From: Apostichopus japonicus
Taxonomy: Eukaryota > Echinodermata > Holothuroidea > Aspidochirotida > Stichopodidae
DNA: 38,500 nucleotides
Direction: 5' to 3'
Assembly: GCF_037975245.1 (NCBI RefSeq)
Contig: NC_092573.1
Coordinates: 19,335,765 to 19,374,264, forward strand
Shown here: positions 1 through 12,241 of the stretch, piece after piece
Position numbering within the stretch: the stretch's first letter is position 1
Layout: each line of letters starts with the position of its first letter
The notes under the pieces: generated by a model
The model's database searches: none
What the model was told of the DNA's origin: nothing
What the model saw: only the letters and a program-made list of their open reading frames with translations
Program-made: the position numbers and the translations under genes

Positions 1-655
1 AATATTAATGTTACGTATCTGGCAGGCTATATAACGTGACGGTTATACGGGTTATACGTCATCGTTACATGGAAGAAATTAATTATGTCAACACGATTAT
101 ATGAACACAGTTAAAGGGTCGTTGGAAATGTCCTATTAATGTAGTTCATTAGCTCGTTAGTTTTATTTCAAATTATAAGGAAAAGTCGAAAATTAAACAA
201 TAATAATAATCTGCTTAAGCTATTTACAGATGTGATTACCCTAAAACTAAGCTAATATAGAATTAAATATCTGTACGAAAAAAACATATCGAAATTGGGT
301 GAAATCAATAAATTAAGTCAAGATATCAAAAACTACATTAGTGGCGTTCAATTCATAACAAAACCTAGTAATTGCCCTAAACTGTTCAATTGAAATCTTA
401 TTTTGAGACATTATCGATATAAGTATGATATAATTGACGAGCATGCGCAAAGGGCTCCTTTCCATTGGTCGCAGATCTATTTATCTATTTACGTCACTTT
501 GTCAGAGATATGAGATGTTATAATATTTACGGTGGAGTACCGTACGGTAATGACTATAAATAAATAAATAAAACATTCTAGAGTCGTAACTTTGGTAAAA
601 CCAATTTGCAACTAATCATCTGGTTAAGCGACGAAAATCTAATAAATATATAACT
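1..655. other. Intergenic AT-rich sequence, nothing recognised
   Basis: No open reading frame of useful length, repeat array, RNA gene or transposon end was recognised here. The sequence is AT-rich non-coding DNA downstream of the zinc transporter gene. Confidence 0.5.
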
Positions 656-657
656 AT

Positions 658-812
658 AATTTGTACTTTATCAAACGCATATAGTATTAATAATTTATAT
701 ATATATATATAGGCCTTTATATATAGGCCTATATATAGAACTATATATAGGCGTATATATAGGCCTATATGACCTTGTTAATACTATACGTGTTTGATAA
801 GAAATGCAAATT
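658..812. repeat. Foldback element with TATATA/AGGCCT core
   Basis: The outer arms, 658-690 and 778-812, are imperfect inverted repeats of about 33 bp sharing ATCAAAC, then TAGTATTAA near the inner end. Between them lies an AT-dinucleotide core in which AGGCCT is repeated between TATATA tracts, itself palindromic. The whole 155 bp could form one cruciform or hairpin. It resembles a short foldback MITE, but I could not identify a target site duplication or a superfamily. Confidence 0.6.
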
Positions 813-1859
813 ATTGTTAGAAAAAGAAATTTTCATTTGTAAAAATATTTTTCTAACACCATCATATACCTTGAAAACACGGTTGCCACTTAACAAGTCA
901 CTGACATTTCAGAGGTGCACGGCAGCTCCCTGCATGTCATAAATTAATACAAATTTTGCTCAAATTATTCAATGGGTACAGCGATGCTATTACTGCATAC
1001 CGATACAATCTTACTAACATGATGTGTTGGTTTATTAATAGAAATGAAAACGCATAACAAAAACCTGTCAGGTTTCAGCCATATGAAAATGATTTCCGTA
1101 CCCGTTTTAACCATACCCAAAGTCGATGGTAATGATGTAATGTTACTATAAATAGAATCGAATCAGCGGAATGTCTCACCTAGGTAGTCCCTGCTGATTG
1201 AATTGACAATGGCCGATTTGAATGAAATTGATTCACCGCTGTAGATTTTAACCTCAGGGAAAACAATAAATCCTAATTTAATTAAAAATAAAAAGAGAAA
1301 TTAATTTCATAGAATTTATCTTACACACGTCTAAAATAAAAAACTGTCCAAATATTAAAAAAAAAAAAAAAAATACCTGACAGGCGAGTTTGCTTTTATT
1401 CTCTCTTTCTTTTTGTGTGAACGTTAATTGGAAATCATTAAAATAGCTTACCAATTATTCAAGTGACATTCTATCGATTGACGAAATACTTTCTTCCTCT
1501 AGTCAAATAATGTAAACTATTTGGAGAGTGTTTAATATAATTGGTATAAAGAAGAATATGTTAACTTAAAGGCAGACATTTGGTTGTGTCTGTATGGCAA
1601 ATACCGTTGAGAGCAAGAACGGCTAAGGTTTGATATAATATGCGTTAAAATGTTTTTTTTTTTGTACTGTTGTTTTCAAATTTTAGTATGCTAAAATAAA
1701 ATTAGTATAAAGAATAATAAAAAAAAGAAAAAAATCAATTTGAACCCTGGCTTCTGGCTTGAGAGGATGTAACGTTACAATTTGAAATGCAAAAACCTAC
1801 AGTGTTTGCTCACTAAGGGATTCAATGTGTTGCTCAGTTTCGACAAAAAATGTAATGTA
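813..1859. other. Intergenic, nothing recognised
   Basis: AT-rich sequence with A-tracts near 1360 and 1720 and no supported gene, RNA or repeat family. Confidence 0.4.
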
Positions 1860-2110
1860 ACGAAATATTATGTAATCATTAGTATAGTATGTAATCACCG
1901 ATGTATCATGTAATCACCCATACATTACGTAATGATCGACACATTTAGTAATCATCAATATATTATGTCATCATTAATAAATATCTTGTAATCATAATTT
2001 TCATGTTGTCATTACTTTTCATCAAGTCATGGGTACATCCATTATGTAATCATCAATATATTCTGTAATAATCAATGTATTTTGTAATCATCAATATACC
2101 ATGTAAGAAT
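1860..2110. repeat. Degenerate ~19-bp tandem repeat (ATGTAATCATC...)
   Basis: ATGTAATCA-type motifs recur at about 19-bp spacing, clearest between 1869 and 1965, with later units diverged (GTAATCATCAATATAT variants). It looks like an old, decaying minisatellite. No coding potential is seen. Confidence 0.6.
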
Positions 2111-3290
2111 CAGATTCAAATGCTGATAGTTACCTAAATTTGATGAAATGTGATCATGTCATAAAAACTCTCTTTTAAATGATGACGAAATTACAAACAA
2201 CCGAATAAACTCAATAATTTGCTTGACGATTTACTGAAAAAAATGACGAAATTTCTAAAGGTTACCCAACCTGGATTTTTCAAGTTTTGAATTTTTAATG
2301 TATACTAAACAATATTAACAGATAAAAAATGTTGCCTATTTTGATAAACACTAAAAAGTAGCCTAAGTACTCAACGTTATGCACACAACACATTATTTAT
2401 GTTATCCCTTATTTATTTTCCAATCAAGATTGTGATACTAAACACTGAACGATCACTATTATATTACAAGGCTTTAACATAAATTCTCATTACAGGGCGT
2501 TAAACCTTCGTTTTAAGAATAAAAATAGCAATCTAAAACTTTCAATGACAAAATTACCATACACTCCAAACCCGTTGGTTTTCTTATCCGTCAAAACCGA
2601 CAGAGAAGTTACATTTTGAATAAATTCCCTCAACAAGAGGCAAGAATGTGTATTTAAGCGTCTGCAACATGATGCGAAGAGTTGCTCGCAGAAGTGGGCC
2701 AGCTTATCACGGTAACGGAAAAAAAAGACTAGAAAATTCTGAAATTCAAAGGCTTTTGCCCCTGAGGCGACATAATTCACCAATTTGGCTCTTACGATTT
2801 GTCTCTCCACAAAATCTGCCTTATTAGAAAAGAAGAAGAAGAAGAAAAAGGAAAAAAAAGAAGAAAAAGAAAAAACAGGAGAGGAGAGGAGATTTTCTTT
2901 ATTGGGTCAAATTTTCAAGACTCTAGATAACCCTTTTCTGGCACATTCACCTTAAATCAGGTTAGAATTGAGTTAGTGGCTTATTGCAAATACATTCAGG
3001 GACTTCTTATATTTCACGCCTTCGATTCGTCTCCGAGGTGAGAAAACTTAAGCTTCAGACTGACAGGTAGACAGGTGTCCCACAAAAAAATAATGTGATT
3101 CATTTAAAGAAGAACACTGCCGATCAATATCCACTGCTGAACATAAAGTATCATTTTACCTTCTGAATTTTTTCTTGTATTTAATCACGCCGCTTACCAT
3201 TCTACCTCTCTCAACCCATTAGTGTGTGAAGAGATGGCTTTGAGTGGATGTCTGAAAATGAGTTGTTTGAGAAAGGTGTCGCTAAAAAAC
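2111..3290. other. Intergenic with purine tract; unexplained 106-codon ORF
   Basis: A purine-only stretch (AAG/GGA-rich) occupies about 2827-2891. On the minus strand, 2490-2810 is open for 106 codons with a non-repetitive composition, but I recognise no family and see no matching splice signals or neighbouring coding sequence, so I do not call it a gene. Confidence 0.35.
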
Positions 3291-3356
3291 AAGGAGAGAG
3301 AGAGAGAGATAGAGATAGAGAAAGATGGAAAGAGAAAAAGAGAAAAGAGGGGGAAA
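3291..3356. repeat. GA-rich microsatellite
   Basis: A run of GAGAGA with GATAGA variants grading into AAAGAG. It is a simple purine-rich tract, interrupted and therefore probably old. Confidence 0.8.
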
Positions 3357-3732
3357 AGTCTCTGGTTATCTCCAGGGACCATATGCTAATCAAGAGACTA
3401 CTGCGACAGGTATAAAACGAAGCAAGGTTATGGAAGGTGGTAAGCATTTATGAGGTTTGCAATGAAGCAACGCATCAGTTAAGATTGACTGTTGCATCTG
3501 TAGTGAGGGAGGTATAAAACATCTAAAGAAGATGAATGGAAGGTTATTACAAGCGAATTGATTTCTTACACTCGATTTAGTTTAACGTCAATCAAAACCA
3601 AATGCAATAAATAACAGAGTGTTTAGCTGTTACATACGGTCATGATTAAATTTGGTGATTGTGTGTCATAATCGGTATTCAGTTTACACAAAGCCGAGCA
3701 TTTATCACGCACCGGTTCGTTATGTCTTTATG

Positions 3733-3842
3733 TATATGTATAATGTAAGTATGTCTCTGTGTGTGTATATATGTATATATGTGTATATATATTTATATAT
3801 ATATATATTTATGTATGTATGTATATATATTTATATATATAT

Positions 3843-3936
<94 letters not shown>

Positions 3937-3937
3937 T
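3733..3937. repeat. (TA)n / (TG)n microsatellite
   Basis: A long TA-dinucleotide tract with TATATATTTATA and TATG interruptions ends in a pure (GT) run near 3916-3935. The overlapping open frames encode only Tyr/Ile or Val/Cys dipeptide runs and are artefacts. Confidence 0.95.
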
Positions 3938-4594
3938 ATATAGGTAATTATGAACGGTTACATCTACATACCGAGTTCGCGACACCGTCCGTACATCAGA
4001 AATGTCATCGGTTATTGCTTCTTTACAACAACAACAAAAACTGGCATTACACAAGTGGAGGTTGTAAATAATGTGATTTAAGAAACCTAATAAAGTGGAA
4101 CAACGAGAAACAGGCTTTTAGCATAATCTAATACCTTCTCATTCTTCAGGGGGGCTAAAAAAAATAGTTAATGCAAACAACAGGTCTGTCTGGATTGAGA
4201 CAAGCAGTTGTATCGCAAGAAGCCAAGGTTGATCAGAGTGGGGAATTAGTAAAAAAACTCGCTCCTGGTCGAACAGGTATAAGTAGTAACCTTTATAAGT
4301 TTGCTGATCTGAGGACAACTCTAGATCACCGTACATATGTACACACAGACGCACATAAATATGTATCATTTTAAAATTTGTGAAACGTTTTCGTACGGAT
4401 AGTGAAATATATACACAATTACTCACATACTGTAATGTCTGAAATAACTATACAACTTTCACCGTAAAATTTTTCTAATTTCTGTCAATGGAATCCTGCA
4501 AGAATATGGCTCTTTCTTTACTGGAAGCGTTGCGTATGTTTCTGAAGTTTGATGAAATGCTTATTCATGTTTTGAATATTTCTTGTGACCTAGG
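3938..4594. other. Intergenic, nothing recognised
   Basis: Short overlapping open frames exist on both strands (4139-4426) but have no recognisable domain or splice context. Confidence 0.35.
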
Positions 4595-4797
4595 TAGGCT
4601 CGTAGTCAAGCCGGGACACTGGGGGCCTCCCCCCCCCCGGTGTAGACGTCCGTGCCCCCATCATATTACCATCACGTGTACTGGAAATATTAACAAGTTA
4701 CTGGACACGTATTTTGCCCGTCATTATTTTTTTTGTGCCCCTTCATAAATTTGCTGGTACCCCTCCAACTCATAATTCAATTTTGGCTACGAGCCTG
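4595..4797. mobile_element. 203-bp hAT-like MITE
   Basis: The ends are inverted repeats: TAGGCTCGTAGTCAA on the left and TTGGCTACGAGCCTG on the right. They are flanked by an imperfect 8-bp duplication, GACCTAGG at 4587-4594 and GATCAAGG at 4798-4805 (6 of 8 match). Eight-base target duplication is typical of hAT elements. The interior has a G/C run near 4620 and no coding capacity, so the element is non-autonomous. Confidence 0.65.
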
Positions 4798-4805
4798 GAT
4801 CAAGG

Positions 4806-6562
4806 TAGCGCAAATTATGAAATATATGAAATATAAACCATCCATGATTGTATCAGAGACTCGTCTGTGTATGCCGCACGACTTCTAACTGTACATACAT
4901 TGTATGTCGTTTGTACGTGTGCTGTTCTTAATCGAGCGTTACATAAACGTCGCCTGTGTATAAGTGACTATGAAAATGTCTCTTTTTTATTATCTTTTTT
5001 TGTTGTTGTGAGGTATAAAATAAAGTGGTCTAACAAGAATGTATTTTATCAGTGATTTACAATATTAGACTAACATAGGCCTACTGTAAATTCATCAAAA
5101 GTGAGAAATCATTCTGATAACATTTTCTTTGTTCCGCCCCCCTCCCACCCCCTAGATGGGATTGAATTTGGACGTTTCTGAAAAATGGGGAAATTACAGT
5201 GTATCTAACTCATTTCTTATGGCCCTTGGCACGGCCACATGCACATTTTTAATCCTTTACCTTAGGTATCTTCAGTATTGACCCAAAACGTTAAGGTTGG
5301 GGTGGGGTGTGAACCCCCTTTCAATCAACCCCACGCAAAACGTAAAGGCAGTTATAAGCACAACCGATCGTTTGGACCTAATTATATAGACCTTATTTAT
5401 TAGCCTATATGCCTCAGAATACACCACTTCTCGTATCAGAATTATTTTCTGGGTAAAGACCCCAGACCCCCCTCTCCGACACATTACATGGGAGTCGGCC
5501 TTAACCACAGGATCACAGGATCACACCAGCTTCTTCTTAAAATCCCGGATGCGCCCCTCATATAGACACTTAAATATCTCAGTGTGGATAACTATACTAT
5601 TAGAGTGGCAGTAAAATGCCTGTTTTAAAGGGCAATATTGCGTTTATTTGGAACTTTTAGCATCCATTGTCACTTAACGTATCAGCAACTTGCGATTGAT
5701 GCAAGAGAGATTACTGTGATAGAATTTTTACTCGGCCGCGAACCCTAATTAACGAGTAATTATAGTCATATCATGAAAATAACAATTTTGTTCTCCCAAA
5801 CAATTATGCATGCAAAACACACCATTCCCATTCATATTTTAAACTCAACCAATCAAATCATCTACATCACGTAACGTCAGACAACAACAAACGCTCCTGT
5901 TTCGCTCGTAATACGTACATTGCTGTACGATACTATATATGAACCATGCATACAACTAATACGATATACCGTACCGTACTGTGTATTGATATTGCACATA
6001 ATGAACTTGCACGGATTACAAGTATTCTAGTACTCGTCAATGCATGACGAAATGACAAAGCTACTATTGAAAGTTCTATTCGCTTCTACCCTATTGTTCT
6101 CGTTCATAAATAAACTTTGCCTTAAGGCAGATTAATCGTACATTAGGCCTTCGGTATAGTTCACGGTATGTTCCGAAAATTTCGTTCACTAGGCTACAGA
6201 ACGTTAACATGCTGTTTCATTTTGACCAATCAGTGAACATGATTGTGTATTCTCTGTTACGTCCGAAACAGACGTGATTCGTGATTGACAACACGTTAAT
6301 GAGTTTGGTTTTTCCTTAAAAATATTGTAAAGTTAAGTTTCATTGTAAATTTTAAAGGGTTAAATTTCGTACTGGAAAGCCGGTAAGTGTTGTTAAATAA
6401 ACATATTTCAAATTCGAGCATGGGTGACCATTATCATATTTGGGGTTGGGTGGGGGGGTTACTGATGACCTTTAACCTTTTACCTACCTTATACCTAATG
6501 ACAAACCTATGTCTTTCCTAATTTAGGATGTTATTGACAGTTAGCTTTCTGTGAGTATTTCA
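4806..6562. other. Intergenic; one possible transposon end, no gene
   Basis: Near 5540-5562 the sequence CCCGGATGCGCCCCT resembles the right end of a GC-rich-termini DNA transposon, with C-rich tracts at 5136-5155 and 5460-5475 that could be internal to it. I could not find the partner end, so no element is delimited. The rest is AT-rich with no supported gene. Confidence 0.3.
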
Positions 6563-6811
6563 TAACTGTTAGCTCAGTGGTTAACGGTGTCGCCTTTCAA
6601 TCATAAGGTCCCGAGTTCGAGTCACTCCAAGATTAATGTATGTCGTCCAGTTACAGAGCTTTTGACAATTGACAATTCATAATCATGGACGTTAAATATG
6701 AATGTAAGAGACTGACTTCGGTCAGCTTGCGGCTTTGATAAGCCAATGAGGCTTCTTCGCGAGTTCCTGCTTGCAGGAGGATCTAAAATACATACCATAC
6801 ATACATAAGTC
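6563..6811 (+). mobile_element. tRNA-derived SINE
   Basis: An A-box-like TAGCTCAGTGGTTAACGG at about 6570 and a B-box-like GAGTTCGAGTC at about 6613 are spaced as in a tRNA-derived RNA polymerase III promoter. An unrelated body follows and ends in an (ATAC)n-like tail at 6793-6810. The acceptor stem is not intact, so this is a retroposon and not a tRNA gene. The family name is unknown to me. Confidence 0.65.
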
Positions 6812-6853
6812 ACAATCTCTTCAAATAGGTTAAAGAAAATAACGAACTCGTAC

Positions 6854-7053
6854 CATATTTGAGGACGGTTTTATCTTTATCCATTGTGTTCTGTACAGAT
6901 TTTCGCACCTTGGTCTGATAAGAAGCGAGCGATTATTTCTACAAATAAAACCAGCGCACCTGTGCAAAGAAGGAATCCTATAGATAAAACAGGATTCTGC
7001 AGTCCTATCGCCGTTTATAAACAAGGTTAGTTCATCAGATTTCAAAAGATCAC
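6854..7053 (-). pseudogene. Frameshifted sialidase (NEU1-like) exon relic
   Basis: Read on the minus strand, the first frame gives a stretch ending FIYRIPSL, the F/Y-R-I-P motif that opens the catalytic domain of exo-sialidases. A one-base frame change near 6961-6970 is followed by GALVLFVE, then AR, SDQGAK, which aligns with the lysosomal sialidase pattern GTLLAFAEAR...SSDEGAK. A second one-base change near 6890 leads to TMDKDKT, resembling the Asp-box approach (S/T-x-D-x-G-x-T-W) with its Gly and Trp lost. A possible acceptor (TTTGCAG) precedes 7053 and GT follows 6854. I infer a decayed exon of a glycosyl hydrolase family 33 sialidase. I found no neighbouring exons. Confidence 0.5.
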
Positions 7054-9249
7054 CTGCAAACTGCTTGTCCAAATCCAAAATAATCTTTCTTTAGTTATTC
7101 AAGCGAGATCAAACGTTAAGAAGTGTTGAAGATTTTTTTCTTTAAATGATGCAAACACCTTGTTGCCCCGAGAGACTGCTAACGGACATTTATGAAGTGC
7201 TATCGTAGAAGAATTCACAACATGTATATACAATGGAACGTGAGCTATGTCTCTAAGTATTATGTCAAAAGAGTGTCTCCTAAAAAAAGAGAAAAAGGGA
7301 AAAAGGAAAGAAAGAGCAAAACGGAAATTTTCATCAAGTTTGCAAATGTTTAGTTGATGTACAGAAGTTGACGACTGCGAGCAACGCTAACAAACCCAGC
7401 ACATGGCCATAAGCCACAATATTTTCACAAAAAGATAAGTAAAATGATGTTTTTCTTAAAATAATTTCTTATCACATTTCAATCTCAGAGTCGAATACCC
7501 TCTGTCAGAAAAGTTTCATATTTCTCTGTTTACAAAGATAAGAGTCGGTATAGCCTTAGAGGGTGCTGCTTGTACTTATGGTGAATCCTGCTGAAGTACA
7601 GGAGGCCTTTATTATGAATTGTGAGCTTTGAAAAGTCAAACATATTAAAATAGCATCAGTAATGCGTTCCAAAATTTATAGGCTGCATAAAAGTAGCGAA
7701 AGTTTTTTTCCTCTCTAAAAGTGCTCTGGTTCTCCTGAAAAGTTGAAAGGGGGTCAAAGTATATCATAATTGAATTATCTCATTTGACGAAAATTATTTA
7801 GTTGAAGAATGGACTTTATAAATACTTCACGCAAGATTGTACTTTAAGGAGTGACCATTAGTTTGACTATTTAGCATATTAGGGTTTATGAAAATTGATT
7901 ATAATAACACGATAGGCGACTAAGTTCGTAAACCACAACAAGACAGAACAGAACAGTGAAAAAACTTCCAGCCTCCACCGATATGTAGATATATGAAGCA
8001 CATGTCTGGCAACAAAACAGCACACAACATACGCCTTTACATGTAATGGTAAACAGATTGTGACTGTAAGCCCTTTACTCCATTCGTTTCCATCTTTATA
8101 GCGCTGTTTTCATCACTTGAAATCTTTTAAGCAAATAGCTTGGCCCGAGGTATTGGCAGAGGCTTAGGCCTACTCGTGAAAACTCCTCTATCAGGCTCGG
8201 TAAACCGAGACCTTCATTGTAGTCGAGGTAACCAATCAGTAATACTTTAACAAAGTAACTATTATCTTCTTTGGCCAAGAGGTGTGAGGTGGAATCCTTT
8301 TTAGGCCACCCCTTGAGCAGAGCTATAGATTTTTATTTGAACAACCAACCCGGAGATAATGGCGGTCTTCATGGGCCACAACAGGTATGCAGAAATGAGG
8401 AAGTTTTGCTGAAAGCATCTTTTTTTGAGTTTAGATGGAAATTGTTTAACAAAACCGTGAAAAGTATTATTCGAAACTTACAATTATCCTAAGCCCCTGA
8501 GTGTAATATTGCCGCGAGCGGTTTCTGAATCTGATACAATTCCCAAAATGTCTTTACCCGGACAATTTTCCGTGTATGTTAAGCACATGCAAAATGCAAC
8601 CAAAAAAATCAATGTTATACCCATGTAGCCAATTCTCTTAGCAAACGCAACAAGCTATGACGTCACACTGTTTCGCTTCAAGTTTACTTTTAGTACAAAA
8701 CGTGTCAACTTCAAATATTGTTATCTCGAAAACAGAACGAAGGAACTGAATGCAAATTTCACAATGATATAATATTGTACCTCTTTCAGCAGTCCAAATA
8801 TACATTTTCACCTGGACCATCCTCCTTCTAATGCTATAACGATAGGTTACAGCCTAGTAAACAACAGTGAACATGGACATTATTTACAGATAGGCCTATT
8901 ACATTTGGTATGCTTTCCACAACCTCACCTAACGTCGTGTAGCCTATACACAAATAGCTAAGGAATGCTGTACACTATTATAAGCAATTTATCTTTAAAT
9001 AGTACCCAGATATAGTCAAGGCTAGATTTAAACGTAACTTATTATAAAAGGAAAACAGCCCTTCATTTCTTTGTAATAGTTAAGGCAAAGGGTTAAGGGT
9101 AACGCGAAAGGGTAAATAAATCAATTCAAACTCATATAACATTTTCTCCTAAAAGCTGCGATAAGGGTCATGAAAAAGTGTTGTCCGAGTTAAATCCAAA
9201 GATTTTACTGCGAACGAGAGTCAGGTGACCTATAGTATAGCGAATCGAG
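7054..9249. other. Intergenic, no supported gene
   Basis: The region contains a few 60-73-codon open frames (8096-8278 minus, 8271-8492 plus) with no recognised domain. It is AT-rich, with scattered AGGCCTA motifs (8166, 8893). It probably includes degenerate repeats that I cannot classify. Confidence 0.35.
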
Positions 9250-11974
9250 CGACTGCATGCGGTTCGAATCTTTAATCAAACGGTACGGCGGTATTCTTCC
9301 CGTGACTGCATGTACAAATCTTTAATCAAACGGTACGGCGGTATTCTTCCAGTGACTGTATGAATCAATCTGTAAACATACGGTATGGCGGTATTCTTCC
9401 AGTGACTTGCATGTACGAATCTTTTAACAGACGGTACGGCGGTATTCTTCCCGTGACTGCATGTTACGAATCTTTCATCAAACGGTACGGCGGTATTCTT
9501 CAGTGACTGTATGAAACAATCTTTAAACAGACGGTACGGCGGTATTCTTCCGGTGACTTGCATGTACGAATCTTTAAACAGACGGTATGGCGATATTCTT
9601 CCAGTGACTTGCATGTACGAATCTTTAAACAGACGGTACGGCGGTATTCTTCCAGTGACTTGCATGTACGAATCTTTAAACAGACGGTACGGCGGTATTC
9701 TTCCAGTGACTTGCATTTACGAATCTTTAAACGGACTGTACGGCGGTATTCTCCCAGCGACTGCATGTACGAATCTGTAAACATATGGTATGGCGGTATT
9801 CTTCCAGTGACTTGCATGTACGAATCTTTAATCAAACGGTACGGCGGTATTCTCCCAGTGACTTTCATGTACGAATCTTTTAACAGACGGTATGGCGGTA
9901 TTCTTCCAGTGACTTGCATGTACGAATCTTTAATCAAACGGTACGGCGGTATTCTCCCAGTGACTTTCATGTACGAATCTTTTAACAGACGGTATGGCGG
10001 TTTTCTTCCAGTGACTTGCATGTACGAATCTTTAATCAAACGGTACGGCGGTATTCTCCCAGTGACTTTCATTTACGAATCTTTAAACAGACGGTACGAC
10101 AGTATTCTTCCAGTGACTGTATGCACGAATCTTTAACAGACGGTACGGCGGTATTCTTCAGTGACTACATGTACGAATCTTTAAACAGACGGTACGGCGG
10201 TATTCTTCCAGTGACTGTATGAATCAATCTGTAAACAGACGGTATGGCGGTATTCTTCCAGTGACTTGCATGTACGAATCTTTTAACAGACGATACGGCG
10301 GTATTCTTCCCGTGACTGCATGTTACGAATCTTTCATCAAACGGTACGGCGGTATTCTTCAGTGACTGTATGAATCAATCTGTAAACAGACGGTACGGCG
10401 GTATTCTTCCAGTGACTTGCATGTACGAATCTTTAAACATATGGTATGGCGGTATTCTTCCAGTGACTTGCATGTACGAATCTTTAAACAGACGGTACGG
10501 CGGTATTCTTCCAGTGACTTGCATGTACGAATCTTTAAACAGACGGTACGGCGGTATTCTTCCAGTGACTTGCATTTACGAATCTTTAAACGGACTGTAC
10601 GGCGGTATTCTCCCAGTGACTTTCATGTACGAATCTTTTAACAGACGGTATGGCGGTATTCTTCCAGTGACTTGTATGTACGAATCTTTAATCAAACGGT
10701 ACGGCGGTATTCTCCCAGTGACTTTCATGTACGAATCTTTTAACAGACGGTATGGCGGTTTTCTTCCAGTGACTTGCATGTACGAATCTTTAATCAAACG
10801 GTACGGCGGTATTCTCCCAGTGACTTTCATGTACGAATCTTTAAACAGACGGTACGACAGTATTCTTCCAGTGACTGTATGTACGAATCTTTAACAGACG
10901 GTACGGCGGTATTCTTCCAGTGACTACATGTACGAATCTTTAAACAGACGGTATGGCGATATTCTTACAGTGACTGCTTGTACGCAGCTTTAAACAGACG
11001 GTACGGCGATATTCTTCCAGTGGCTGCATGTACGAATCTTTAAACAGACGGTATGGCGATATTCTTACAGTAACTGCATGTACGAAGCTTTAAACAGACG
11101 GTACGGCGGTATTCTTACATTGACTGCATGTACGAAGCTTTAAACAGACGGTATGGCGATACTCGTACAGTGACTGCATGTACGAAGCTTTAAACAGACG
11201 GTATGGCGATATTCTTACAGTGACTGCATGTACGAATCTTTAAACAGACGGTATGGCGATATTCTTACAGTAACTGCATGTACGAATCTTTTAACAGACG
11301 GTACGGCGGTATTCTTCCAGTGACTGCATGTACGAATCTTTAAACAGACGGTATGGCGATATTCTTACAGTAACTGCATGTACGAATCTTTTAACAGACG
11401 GTACGGCGGTATTCTCCCAGTGACTTTCATGTACGAATCTTTAAACAGACGGTACGGCGATATTCTTCCAGTGACTGCTTGTACGAATCTTTAAACAGAC
11501 GGTATGGCGATATTCTTCCAGTGACTGCATGTACGAAGCTTTAAACAGACGGTATGGCGATATTCTTACAGTAACTGCATGTACGAATCTTTTAACAGAC
11601 GGTACGGCGGTATTCTCCCAGTGACTTTCATGTACGAATCTTTAAACAGACGGTACGGCGATATTCTTCCAGTGACTGCATGTACGATGCTTTAAACAGA
11701 CGGTATGGCGATATTCTTACAGTGACTGCATGTACGAATCTTCAAACAGACGGTACGGCGATATTCTTCCAGTGACTGCATGTACGAAGCTTTAAACAGA
11801 CGGTATGGCGATATTCTTACAGTGACTGCATGTACGAATCTTCAAACAGACGGTGCGGCGATATTCTTCCAGTGACTGCATGTACGAAGCTTTAAACAGA
11901 CGGTATGGCGATATTCTTACAGTGACTGCATGTACGAAGCTTTAAACAGACGGTATGGCGATATTCTTACAGTC
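9250..11974. repeat. 2.7-kb minisatellite, ~50/51-bp unit, about 54 copies
   Basis: The unit reads roughly GAATCTTTAAACAGACGGTA followed by CGGCGGTATTCTTCCAGTGA and CTTGCATGTAC. Units of 51 bp keep a 17-residue periodic frame open on both strands for short distances; 50-bp units break it, which argues against coding. Subfamilies are visible: ATCAAACGG versus AACAGACGG, GGCGGTATT versus GGCGATATT, and GAATCTT versus GAAGCTT. From about 9410 to 10960 a ~0.8-kb block is duplicated. The offset is 859 bp in its first half and 758 bp in its second, a difference of two units. From about 11,680 on, units alternate as 100-bp dimers. Confidence 0.95.
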
Positions 11975-12233
11975 ATAACAGTCTGTTACATAAGAAATGG
12001 ATAAGCGGAACCTTTTGGCATAACCGTCCTCGCAAATTCGAAAACGCTCCGATTTACCGGTGTGATACAACAAAGTTGGAAAAACATAATTAAGAGGGAA
12101 CCAAATATCTCGTGTTTCATTAAGTGGTGAAAGTTCCCATCACCCCAATTCTCTCTCACCAAAGTAATCATCCTGATTAGAAAGAATATATGCCGTATCT
12201 TTAAAAAATGTGATACGATCACAACTCCGTTGT
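11975..12233. other. Short spacer, nothing recognised
   Basis: About 260 bp between the minisatellite and the first MITE, without recognised features. Confidence 0.4.
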
Positions 12234-12241
12234 ATTCACTG

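Noticed and set aside
2490-2810. 106-codon minus-strand frame
   Set aside because: No family recognised, no splice context, next to purine-rich low-complexity sequence; could be chance or a transposon remnant.
3652-4071. 139-codon Tyr/Ile-rich frame
   Set aside because: Mostly translation of a TA/TG microsatellite.
8271-8492. Plus-strand frame with PGDNGGLHGPQQ followed by a GTATGC donor-like site
   Set aside because: Briefly suggestive of a collagen-like or enzyme exon, but the motif is too short and there is no acceptor or neighbouring exon to support it.
9276-10894. Periodic 17-residue protein-coding frames on both strands
   Set aside because: They follow from the 51-bp repeat unit; 50-bp units break the frame repeatedly, both strands are open equally, and there is no conserved start or splice context.
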